A DNA stretch of 64,000 nucleotides from Mesorhizobium mediterraneum (GTDB lineage: Bacteria > Pseudomonadota > Alphaproteobacteria > Rhizobiales > Rhizobiaceae), in NCBI RefSeq assembly GCF_002284565.1, contig NZ_NPKI01000037.1, positions 124,001 to 188,000 of the forward strand. The letters are read 5' to 3'. The translations under genes and the position numbers were made by a program. Positions 25,755 through 33,198 of the stretch are shown piece by piece (the first letter of the stretch is position 1; each line of letters opens with the position of its first letter). A model generated the notes under the pieces. It searched no databases. It had not been told where the DNA came from and was given only the letters and a program-made list of their open reading frames with translations.

Positions 25755-25786
25755 CGGAAGGGGGTGGCCTGCGCCGCCCCTTTCCG
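25755..25786 (+). terminator. Intercistronic hairpin between tctC and tctB
   Basis: CGGAAGGGGG and CCCCTTTCCG pair with one mismatch around a GC-rich loop, seven bases after the tctC stop. There is no U-tract, so it may stabilise the upstream message or attenuate rather than fully stop transcription. Confidence 0.5.
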
Positions 25787-25877
25787 ATGTTCGCCAGCCG
25801 CATGGACATACGATCCAGCGCGGGTGAAACTGCGGTGAGGTCGGCTGTGGGAGACCGGCTATCCAGGGAGGACGATC

Positions 25878-26414
25878 ATGAGCACCAGCGACCAGCAGGC
25901 GGCGCGGCCGCGCCTTGCCGCGCCCGAATTGCTGATCGGCATCGGGCTCCTCGCTTGCGCCGGCGCGGTAGCCTGGCAGACGCTGTCGATTCCGGTGTCG
26001 CCGCTCTACTCCAAGGTCGGCCCGACCGTCTTTCCCTACATCACCATGGTCGGCATGACGATCCTTTCCCTCCTGCTGATCGTCGCCGCCCTGCGGGGCG
26101 GCTGGCAGCCGGAGGAAGAAAAGGAAACGCCAACCGACTGGAAGGCGATGGGCATCGTCGCCGTCGGACTGGTCGCGAACCTTGTGCTGATCCAGCCGCT
26201 TGGCTTTACCGCGGCCTCGGTGATCATGTTCGTTCTCATCTGCCATGGGTTCGGCAGCAGACATCCGCTGCGTGATGTGATGCTCGGCCTTATCCTGGCG
26301 CTTGCCGCCTATTTCGGCTTCGCCAGGGCTCTCGGCGTCAATATCGGCGCCGGCTTCATCGAGAACCAGCTGAACACGGTTCTCGATGCGACTATCCGTA
26401 TGTTGAGGGCGTGA
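25878..26414 (+). CDS. tctB: Tripartite tricarboxylate transporter small membrane subunit TctB
   Basis: A 178-residue protein with four predicted membrane helices near residues 19-36, 54-74, 93-115 and 120-150. This is the TctB layout. SPLYSKVGPTVFPY is the conserved periplasmic segment after helix 1, typical of the family. AGGGAGGACGATC precedes the ATG. It partners TctA in the inner membrane. The gene ends three bases before tctA. Confidence 0.87.
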   Translation: MSTSDQQAARPRLAAPELLIGIGLLACAGAVAWQTLSIPVSPLYSKVGPTVFPYITMVGMTILSLLLIVAALRGGWQPEEEKETPTDWKAMGIVAVGLVANLVLIQPLGFTAASVIMFVLICHGFGSRHPLRDVMLGLILALAAYFGFARALGVNIGAGFIENQLNTVLDATIRMLRA

Positions 26415-26417
26415 CGC

Positions 26418-27941
26418 ATGGAAACGCTTGGCCATCTCGCGCATGGATTTTCGGTCGCTTTTACGCCGGTCAATCTCATGTGGTGCCTGCTCGGCACGAC
26501 GCTGGGGACCGCGATCGGCGTGCTGCCCGGCCTCGGACCGGCGCTGACCATCGCCCTGCTTTTGCCGATCACCTATCAGGTGGCGCCGGAAGCGTCTTTC
26601 ATCCTGTTTGCCGGCATCTATTACGGCGCCATGTATGGCGGTTCGACGACATCGATCCTGCTCAACACGCCGGGCGAAAGTGCTACCATCGTCACCGCGC
26701 TGGAAGGCAACAGGATGGCCCGTTCCGGCCGCGGCGGCGCTGCGCTTGCCACCTCGGCGATCGGCTCCTTCGTCGCCGGCACGCTCGGCACGCTGGGCGT
26801 CGCCTTCCTGGCCCCGGTCGTGGTCAAATTCGCGCTGTCTTTCGGCCCGGCCGAATATTTTTCGCTGATGGTGCTGGCGTTCATCACGGTTTCGGCGGTG
26901 CTCGGCTCGTCGTCGGTGCGTGGCCTCACGAGTCTGTTCGTCGGCTTCGTCATCGGCCTAGTCGGCGTCGACCTGCAGACCGGCCAGCCGCGCTTCACCT
27001 TCGGCATGAGCCAGTTGCTCGACGGCGTCGACGTGATCGTCGTCGCCGTCGGCCTCTTTGCGGTCGGCGAGACGCTCTACATGGCCTCGCGCCGCTATGC
27101 CGGCAAGGACGAGATCGTGCCGCTGAGGGGATCGCTCTACATGACCGCCGCCGAATGGGCACGCTCGTGGAAGGCTTGGCTGCGCGGCACCCTGCTCGGC
27201 TTCCCGATCGGCGCCCTGCCGGCCGGCGGCGCCGAGATCCCGACGTTCCTGTCCTATGCGATCGAGAAGAAGCTCTCCAAACACAAGGAGGAGTTCGGCA
27301 CGGTCGGCGCCATCGAAGGCGTTGCCGGACCGGAAGCCGCCAACAACGCATCGGCTGCCGGCGTGCTGGTGCCGATGCTGACGCTCGGCCTGCCGACCTC
27401 GGCGACGGCCGCGATCATGCTGTCGGCCTTCCAGAGCTATGGCATCAATCCCGGGCCGATGCTGTTCATGACGCAGGCCAATCTGGTCTGGGGGCTGATC
27501 GCCAGCCTGTTCATCGCCAATGTCATCCTCGTCATCCTCAACCTGCCGCTGATCGGTCTGTGGGTGCGGCTGCTGAAAATCCCGGCGCCGCAGCTCTATG
27601 CCGGCATCCTGGTGTTCGCCACGGTCGGCACCTACGGCATTTCTCAGTCGCCGACCGACCTCGTCATCCTCTATCTGCTCGGCGGGGCCGGATTCCTGAT
27701 GCGGCGCTTCGATTTCCCGACGGCGCCGGTCATCATCGGCATGATCCTCTGGCCGCTCGCCGAAGCGCAGTTCCGCCGGGCGATGACCATCTCGAATGGC
27801 GACTGGTCGGTGTTCTACAAGCATCCGCTGTCGCTGACACTGCTGACGCTGGCGTTCATCGGGCTGATTGGGCCGCATATCTGGGCCTACGTCGAGCGCA
27901 GGCGCAGGCGTGGGCCGGAGCATGTGCCGGGCGATGCCTGA
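26418..27941 (+). CDS. tctA: Tripartite tricarboxylate transporter large membrane subunit TctA
   Basis: A 507-residue permease with about 11-12 hydrophobic segments. The family motif GVLPGLGPALTIALLLP lies near residue 35, and YGAMYGGSTTSILLNTPGE follows closely, both hallmarks of TctA (shown in part). A second conserved stretch, GVAGPEAANNASAAG, lies mid-protein. It carries the sodium- or proton-coupled uptake of the acid bound by TctC. It follows tctB by three bases and precedes the CoA-transferase by 15 bases. Confidence 0.93.
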   Translation: METLGHLAHGFSVAFTPVNLMWCLLGTTLGTAIGVLPGLGPALTIALLLPITYQVAPEASFILFAGIYYGAMYGGSTTSILLNTPGESATIVTALEGNRMARSGRGGAALATSAIGSFVAGTLGTLGVAFLAPVVVKFALSFGPAEYFSLMVLAFITVSAVLGSSSVRGLTSLFVGFVIGLVGVDLQTGQPRFTFGMSQLLDGVDVIVVAVGLFAVGETLYMASRRYAGKDEIVPLRGSLYMTAAEWARSWKAWLRGTLLGFPIGALPAGGAEIPTFLSYAIEKKLSKHKEEFGTVGAIEGVAGPEAANNASAAGVLVPMLTLGLPTSATAAIMLSAFQSYGINPGPMLFMTQANLVWGLIASLFIANVILVILNLPLIGLWVRLLKIPAPQLYAGILVFATVGTYGISQSPTDLVILYLLGGAGFLMRRFDFPTAPVIIGMILWPLAEAQFRRAMTISNGDWSVFYKHPLSLTLLTLAFIGLIGPHIWAYVERRRRRGPEHVPGDA

Positions 27942-27956
27942 CCTGTTTGTGACATC

Positions 27957-29141
27957 ATGACCGATCTGCTGTCCGGTGTCCGCGTCCTCGACCTGACCAA
28001 TGTTCTGGCAGGTCCTTACTGCGCCTATCAGCTCGCGCTGCTCGGGGCGGACGTGATCAAGGTCGAGGCGCCGCAAGGCGGCGATCTGGCGCGCCAGCTC
28101 GGCGGCTCGCCGGAGCTCAACAGTGCCGGAATGGGCGCTTCGTTCCTGGCGCAGAACGCGGGCAAACGATCGGTGGTGCTTGATCTCAAAAAAGAGGCCG
28201 ATCGCGAACGCTTCCTCGATCTGGTCGCCTCCGCCGACGCTCTGGTCGAGAATTTCCGCCCCGGCGTGATGGACCGGCTGGGGCTTGGCTACAAGAAGCT
28301 GAAAGAGGTCCGCCCCAGCCTGGTTTATTGCGCGATTTCGGGTTTTGGACAGACCGGGCCGATGCGCGACAATCCGGCCTACGACCAGATCATACAGGGA
28401 CTGTCCGGCATCATGAGTATCACCGGCACGCCGGAGACCGCGCCGCTGCGTGTCGGCTATCCCGTTGCCGACACGTTGGGCGGACTGGTTGGTGCCTTTG
28501 CCATCACTGCTGCACTTGTGAAGCAGAAGACGACAGGCGAAGGCGCTTTTCTCGACGTGTCGATGCTCGAATGCACGCTTTCCGCACTGGGCTGGCCGGT
28601 CTCCAACTATCTGACGGCTGATGTTGAGCCGCAGCCGATGGGCAATGAGAACATGACGGCGGCACCTTCTGGAACGTTTCGCACCGGCGATGGCTTGCTC
28701 AACATCGCTGCCAACAAGCAGGAGCAATTCGTGGCGCTCTGCCGGCTGATCGGGCTGCCCGATCTGGCGTCGGACCCACGCTTTGCCGAGCGCGAGACGC
28801 GCAAGCGCAACCGCATCGCCTTGAAGGCGCTGATCGAGGATGCCCTGGCGAGCGGCTCGGCCGCGGGCTGGGAGGAGACGTTCAATCGTGCAGGCGTGCC
28901 GGCGGGCAGGGTGCTGACGATCCCGCAGGTGCTGGCCGAGCAGCAAGTGATCGGGCGCGACATGACCACCCGTTTCGATGGCATGCCGAACATCGACCGG
29001 CCGCTGACCGTCGTGCGCGGCGGGTTCTTGGTTGATGGCGCAGCACCCTTGCCGACCAAGCCGCCGCCGACGCTGGGCGAGCATATGGAGGAGGTGTTTG
29101 CCGGCTTGCCGCCCCGCGTCAAGAAAAGAGCGCAGGCATGA
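27957..29141 (+). CDS. Class III (CaiB/BaiF) CoA-transferase
   Basis: A 394-residue protein with the family opening VRVLDLTNVLAGPYCAYQLA. The catalytic Asp is in NPAYDQIIQGLSGIM, and GEGAFLDVSMLEC follows. It moves CoA from a donor CoA ester to a carboxylic acid. Placed between TctABC and a citryl-CoA lyase, its likely role is to activate the imported acid (citrate, citramalate or a relative) to its CoA ester. Acid and donor are inference. It ends 14 bases before the next start. Confidence 0.88.
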   Translation: MTDLLSGVRVLDLTNVLAGPYCAYQLALLGADVIKVEAPQGGDLARQLGGSPELNSAGMGASFLAQNAGKRSVVLDLKKEADRERFLDLVASADALVENFRPGVMDRLGLGYKKLKEVRPSLVYCAISGFGQTGPMRDNPAYDQIIQGLSGIMSITGTPETAPLRVGYPVADTLGGLVGAFAITAALVKQKTTGEGAFLDVSMLECTLSALGWPVSNYLTADVEPQPMGNENMTAAPSGTFRTGDGLLNIAANKQEQFVALCRLIGLPDLASDPRFAERETRKRNRIALKALIEDALASGSAAGWEETFNRAGVPAGRVLTIPQVLAEQQVIGRDMTTRFDGMPNIDRPLTVVRGGFLVDGAAPLPTKPPPTLGEHMEEVFAGLPPRVKKRAQA

Positions 29142-29154
29142 GCGACGCGAGACC

Positions 29155-30006
29155 ATGAGCAACGTTGGGAAAAAAACCGGCCGCGAGCGCGGCGAGGAAT
29201 GGTGGCAGACCGATATCATCGAAATGCGCCCCGGCGTGATCCGGCTGCGCGGCTATGAGATCCAGGACCTGATCGGCCGCGTCAGTTTTCCGGCGATGAT
29301 CTGGCTGATGCTGCGTGGCGAACTGCCTGGTGAGGAGCAGGCGGCGCTGCTCGGCATCGCGCTCGGTGCTGCCGTCGATCACGGGCCGCAGGCGCCGTCG
29401 ATCGCCATTGCCCGGATGGCTGCTACCTGCGGCGTCGGCATCAACAGCGCCATGGCCTCAGCCATTAATGTGCTCGGCGACGTGCATGGCGGAGCTGGCG
29501 AGCAGGCGCTTGCCTTCTACGGCGACATCGCCGCGGCACTGGACGGAGGCATGACGCTTGCCGATGCTGTCACGGCGCGGCTTGATCGCTTCTTTGCCGA
29601 AGAAAAATCCTATGTGCCGGGGCTTGGCCATCGCTTCCATCCGGTCGATCCGCGGGCGCCGCGCCTCATCGAGTTGACCCGAGATTTTGCCGCGCGCGGC
29701 ATCATCAGCGGACGTTTCGCCGACATCGCCGAGGCTGTTGAGGCCGAGGTCGCGCGGCGCAAGGGCAAGAAAATCCCGCTCAACATCGACGGCGCCACCG
29801 CCGTCATCTATGGCGAGCTCGGCTTTCCGCCGCCGCTGACGCGCGGCCTTTTCGTGCTGTCGCGCTCGGTCGGCATTCTGGCGCATGCGTGGGAGCAGTC
29901 GCAGCAGAGCGACCGCAACAAGGGGCCGCTGCCGCGCGAATGGTTGTGGGCCTATGCCGGCACGCCGGTCCGGCCTTTCCCTCAGGGAGACGACGATTCC
30001 AAATGA
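29155..30006 (+). CDS. Citryl-CoA lyase-like protein of the citrate synthase fold
   Basis: A 283-residue protein resembling the C-terminal part of citrate synthase and ATP-citrate lyase. The equivalents of the catalytic residues are all visible: first His in GDVHGGAGEQAL, second His in GLGHRFHPVDPR, and the Asp in PLNIDGATAVIYGELG. Such short stand-alone forms act as citryl-CoA lyases, splitting a 3-hydroxyacyl-CoA into acetyl-CoA and an oxoacid. It is not of the HpcH/CitE family. The ATG at 29155 lies 14 bases after the CoA-transferase stop. The frame opens earlier inside that gene, which is not credible as a start. Confidence 0.83.
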   Translation: MSNVGKKTGRERGEEWWQTDIIEMRPGVIRLRGYEIQDLIGRVSFPAMIWLMLRGELPGEEQAALLGIALGAAVDHGPQAPSIAIARMAATCGVGINSAMASAINVLGDVHGGAGEQALAFYGDIAAALDGGMTLADAVTARLDRFFAEEKSYVPGLGHRFHPVDPRAPRLIELTRDFAARGIISGRFADIAEAVEAEVARRKGKKIPLNIDGATAVIYGELGFPPPLTRGLFVLSRSVGILAHAWEQSQQSDRNKGPLPREWLWAYAGTPVRPFPQGDDDSK

Positions 30007-30015
30007 GGCCCCGGT

Positions 30016-30483
30016 TCAAGCGGGCGCAGGTTGGGGAACCTTCAAGTTCTTCAGCAGCGTTGAAAGGTCGGGCTCGTCGATAAGCACTGCTGCGTCTTCC
30101 GGCGTCAGCCATGCTCGCTGCCGTCTGTTGGCTTCCTGCCAGTTGGGCAGATCCTCGGTCACCGCCAGCAGATAGACGGTGACGTCGACGCGAACGAAGC
30201 GGTTTGTCAGCCGCTTCCAGTAGGAATAGGTGCCGGCCGGCTGCTTCAGCGTCTTGCCGAGGACGCCGGCTTCCTCCTGCGCTTCGATGGTGGCTGCCTT
30301 GCGCCCACTCTTGCCCTTCATCGGCCAGCCCTTGGGCACGATAAAGCGCCTTGTCGATATCGAGGTGACCAGCATCACCTCAACGTCCCCGTGTTCGCTC
30401 AGCCGAAAAGGAATAGCCGCGACCTGACGGACCCGCTCCCCCTTCCTTGCCTTGCGTACGGCCTTCTTCTTGGTGGCTGCCAT
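30016..30483 (-). CDS. NUDIX hydrolase
   Basis: A 155-residue protein. The Nudix box is recognisable as GWPMKGKSGRKAATIEAQEEAGV (G...E.....EE.G pattern: key residues Gly, Glu in IEAQEEAG), with Ala and Thr at places usually held by Arg-Glu. The catalytic EExG core is intact. The N-terminus is very basic (KKKAVRKARKGERVR). The substrate is unknown; similar proteins act on diphosphoinositol polyphosphates or nucleotides. It is convergent with the citryl-CoA lyase gene, with nine bases between the stops. I take the ATG at 30483 over an earlier in-frame start. Confidence 0.85.
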   Translation of the reverse strand: MAATKKKAVRKARKGERVRQVAAIPFRLSEHGDVEVMLVTSISTRRFIVPKGWPMKGKSGRKAATIEAQEEAGVLGKTLKQPAGTYSYWKRLTNRFVRVDVTVYLLAVTEDLPNWQEANRRQRAWLTPEDAAVLIDEPDLSTLLKNLKVPQPAPA

Positions 30484-30616
30484 TCCCGACGATCCAATCA
30501 GGGCAGTGCCCAAGCACAAAGGCACGTTGCGAAATCAAAACCGCCTTCGATGCTACTTCAAGTAGAGCGGTGTTCAAGGCTATAAGTCGGCTAAATAAAT
30601 GAAAAGTACCGGCTCA

Positions 30617-30919
30617 TCAGCGGCAGGTGCTGATAAAGCGGCTGCCCGACCGTCGCAACTGGCACGTAGGCTGCATCTGCTGCACATCTGGCCGTTGCGG
30701 CGCGACCTCGCGATCCTGGGCACGGAACTGCTGTTGCTGCTGCTGATATTGCTGGCGCCGCAGCCTGTTCTCGAGCACCTGCAATTCGTTTTGCCGGACC
30801 AGCGCGTTGCGGTCGGCGGGGTTGAGGACCTGTGCCAAGGCGGCCGGACTTGCGCCCGGCAAGATCGCTGTTGCCAGCAATGCCGACGTGAAAATCGTTG
30901 AAAGACGAGACTGCGACAT
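30617..30919 (-). CDS. Small exported Gln-rich protein of unknown function
   Basis: A 100-residue protein with a clear Sec signal (SALLATAILPGASPAALAQ, cleaved near residue 30). A mature part with an LxxQ-rich predicted coiled coil follows (NELQVLENRLRRQQYQQQQQ). Two Cys at the C-terminal end (TCQL, STCR) could pair. It is not a family I can name. It lies between the NUDIX gene (same strand, downstream) and the autotransporter (divergent). The longer frame upstream to 31030 has no export signal at its start, so I use the ATG at 30919. Confidence 0.7.
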   Translation of the reverse strand: MSQSRLSTIFTSALLATAILPGASPAALAQVLNPADRNALVRQNELQVLENRLRRQQYQQQQQQFRAQDREVAPQRPDVQQMQPTCQLRRSGSRFISTCR

Positions 30920-31350
30920 CCGTTCATTCCCGCGCGGAGGAGACACCCTCCTAATATAGGATGTCTGCGTGGCGATGCCATCGCCAAGGCCCCGATCGTA
31001 GTGGAATCGATGCGCCTGCCGCCAGGACATTATATTCGTAATCTCTAATATTTCGGCAGGCCGATTGAAGCATTGCCGTCATATGACGACTATGAAACGT
31101 CAGACGTTTTGGCCAGTGTCCTTCACGCAACACTTCGATTCCATCAAGCGCAAGTTCAACAATTCGAATTCCATTGGGCAGAAGTTAATGTATTCTAATC
31201 AAGCCAGCGCTTCACAACGAATTGGGAGCGCTGGCCTTAATGCGTTGAGTTCTATTACGAATATCCAGCATTTTTTACTGCCTGAGTAGATGTGGCGGCA
31301 GCGGCGGATCCAAGTAGGGATTGGGAACGTCGCACTCTAGGGGGTAGTGC
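30920..31350. other. AT-richer intergenic region upstream of the giant autotransporter
   Basis: These 431 bases hold no convincing gene. The section 31070-31290 is clearly lower in GC than its surroundings. A perfect inverted repeat, GCCAGCGCT (31203-31211) and AGCGCTGGC (31227-31235), lies about 115 bases before the autotransporter start. It could be an operator or a terminator of leader transcription. Confidence 0.6.
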
Positions 31351-33198
31351 ATGGCTTTGTTCTCAAGGCTCTCCGTGTCGGATTCCGTGCGGCGGACCGT
31401 CATCGGCAATAAGGCCGTTTCGACGGAACGCCCTGTCGATATCAGATCGAGCAAGAAAGCTGGACCCGCGCCGGAAGCCGCGCGCGGCGAGAACCGGCGC
31501 ATTTTGCCCGGCCGGGCCATTCTGCCAAATCGCCTGGCGCTGCTGCTCGGCGCCACGGCCTTGGCAGGGCTCCTTCCCGTTTCGACAGATGTCGTTCATG
31601 CGCAAGTCCTCATCAATCAAAATGGAGGCAATGGAGGCAACGGCAGCGGCTATGACGGCGACGGCGGCAATGGCGGCGCGGGCGGCAACGCAGTGCATGT
31701 CAACAACACCGACCAGAGCGTGCCTGCGCCGGCTCTGCCCCATGTTAGCGCCTATGATGTCACGGCGGATGGTGGCAATGGCGGCAATGGCGGATACGGC
31801 TTTCTGTTGCTCGTAGGCAATGGTGGCGAGGGCGGCAATGGCGGCAACGCCGGAAGCGCCAGTGCCACCAACACCGCCAGCCTGTTCACGGAGGGCAATT
31901 TTCATCACGGCATGGTTGCGACGGCCACCGGCGGTCAGGGCGGTGATGGCGGCGGCAGCGGCGGTCTCGTTTTCGCAGATGAAGGTGACGCTGGCCATGG
32001 CGGCGCCGGCGGCAACGCCAATGCAACGGCCACAGCCTCGAGCATCATCGAAACGACCGGTGAAAACTCGTTCGGGATCATCGTAGACGCCAGCGGTGGC
32101 AATGGCGGCACCGGTGGTAACGCCGTCTCCGCCGGTTATGCAAATGCCGGCGAAGGCGGCAATGGCGGCAGTGCCGGCACCGCGAACGGCAGCAACGCCG
32201 GGCAGATCACCACAGGCGGTCGATTTTCATATGGCATGATTGTCCGCTCCGCCGGTGGCCGCGGCGGCGACGGAAATCAATCGTCTTCGATTTTTGTCGG
32301 ATCCGGCAGCAATGGCGGCTCACCCACCAGCGGCGGCAATGCTTCGGGTGAAAACTCCGGTGAGATAACGACCCATGGCGACTTCGCCTCCGGCCTGGTC
32401 GTGCAATCCGTCGGCGGCGCCGGCGGCAGTGGCGGCGGTGCTTTCGGTCTGTTCGGCGGCGGTGGAGCCGGTGCCGATGGCAACAACGGTGGAAACGCCA
32501 CGGCGACCAATACCAACAGGATCACGACCAACGGCATTGGTGCGATCGGCATGTTGGTGGAATCGATCGGGGGTGGTGGCGGCGACGGCGGTGGCGCAGC
32601 CGGCATCGTGTCTGTTGGCGGCATTGGCGCTGGCGGCGGCACTGCGGGAACGGTGACCGCCAATGTCGGCGGTGAGATAATCACCGGCTCCGACGGTAGT
32701 GGCGACGGCGCGCATGGCGTGCTCGCCCAGTCTGTCGGCGGTGGCGGCGGCAATGGCGGCTTCGCGCTGTCGGCTGGCCCGATCGCGGCGGTTGCCATCG
32801 GCGGCGGCGGCGGCACCGGCGGCAATGGCGGCGTCGTCAACGTCAATCAGGCTGGCGCCGGCGCGACAGTCAGCACGCATGGCAGTTCGGCTATCGGTAT
32901 CCTCGCTCAATCCATCGGCGGCGGCGGCGGCAATGGCGGCGGCAGCTTCGCCGCCGGCGGCATTGCTTCGGTTTCGATCGGCGGCAGCGGCAGCGCCGCG
33001 GGCGACGGCGACGAGGTCAACTACAACGTCGGCAATTCGCATGTCACGACAAGCGGCGCCGATTCGATCGGCATCCTGGTGCAATCGGTCGGCGGCGGCG
33101 GCGGCAATGGCGGATTTGCCCTGGGTGGCGCGGACGTCGTTGCGGTCGGCGTGGGTGGCAACGCAGGCGCGGGTGGCATCGGCAAGAAGTCGATATGA
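31351..33198 (+). CDS. Giant autotransporter, N-terminal fragment (signal and first passenger repeats)
   Basis: The 615-residue frame starts after AGGGGG. An unusual extension of about 60 polar residues precedes the hydrophobic signal core (LALLLGATALAGLL) with likely cleavage after VVHA at residue 84, an extended signal of the kind seen in large type V secreted proteins. The mature part is a Gly/Asn-rich passenger (GGNGGNG) with repeats ending in QS(V/I)GGGGGNGG. The frame ends at TGA in GKKSI, exactly where one extra base would continue the repeat into the next frame (GKKVDMTTGG). As written, this fragment has no translocator and could not be displayed. Confidence 0.85.
   Translation: MALFSRLSVSDSVRRTVIGNKAVSTERPVDIRSSKKAGPAPEAARGENRRILPGRAILPNRLALLLGATALAGLLPVSTDVVHAQVLINQNGGNGGNGSGYDGDGGNGGAGGNAVHVNNTDQSVPAPALPHVSAYDVTADGGNGGNGGYGFLLLVGNGGEGGNGGNAGSASATNTASLFTEGNFHHGMVATATGGQGGDGGGSGGLVFADEGDAGHGGAGGNANATATASSIIETTGENSFGIIVDASGGNGGTGGNAVSAGYANAGEGGNGGSAGTANGSNAGQITTGGRFSYGMIVRSAGGRGGDGNQSSSIFVGSGSNGGSPTSGGNASGENSGEITTHGDFASGLVVQSVGGAGGSGGGAFGLFGGGGAGADGNNGGNATATNTNRITTNGIGAIGMLVESIGGGGGDGGGAAGIVSVGGIGAGGGTAGTVTANVGGEIITGSDGSGDGAHGVLAQSVGGGGGNGGFALSAGPIAAVAIGGGGGTGGNGGVVNVNQAGAGATVSTHGSSAIGILAQSIGGGGGNGGGSFAAGGIASVSIGGSGSAAGDGDEVNYNVGNSHVTTSGADSIGILVQSVGGGGGNGGFALGGADVVAVGVGGNAGAGGIGKKSI

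Noticed and set aside
26958..29219. 753-codon minus-strand frame opposite tctA and the CoA-transferase
   Set aside because: A shadow frame in GC-rich coding DNA; composition is Arg/His/Gln-heavy and the opposite strand carries well-defined families.
31065..31289. Frame of 74 codons upstream of the autotransporter
   Set aside because: No ribosome site, no hydrophobic or helical pattern, and it lies in the AT-richer control region.
31603..32400. Possible CRISPR-like array in the Gly-rich repeats
   Set aside because: Repeats are in-frame, unequal and coding; there are no uniform spacers.
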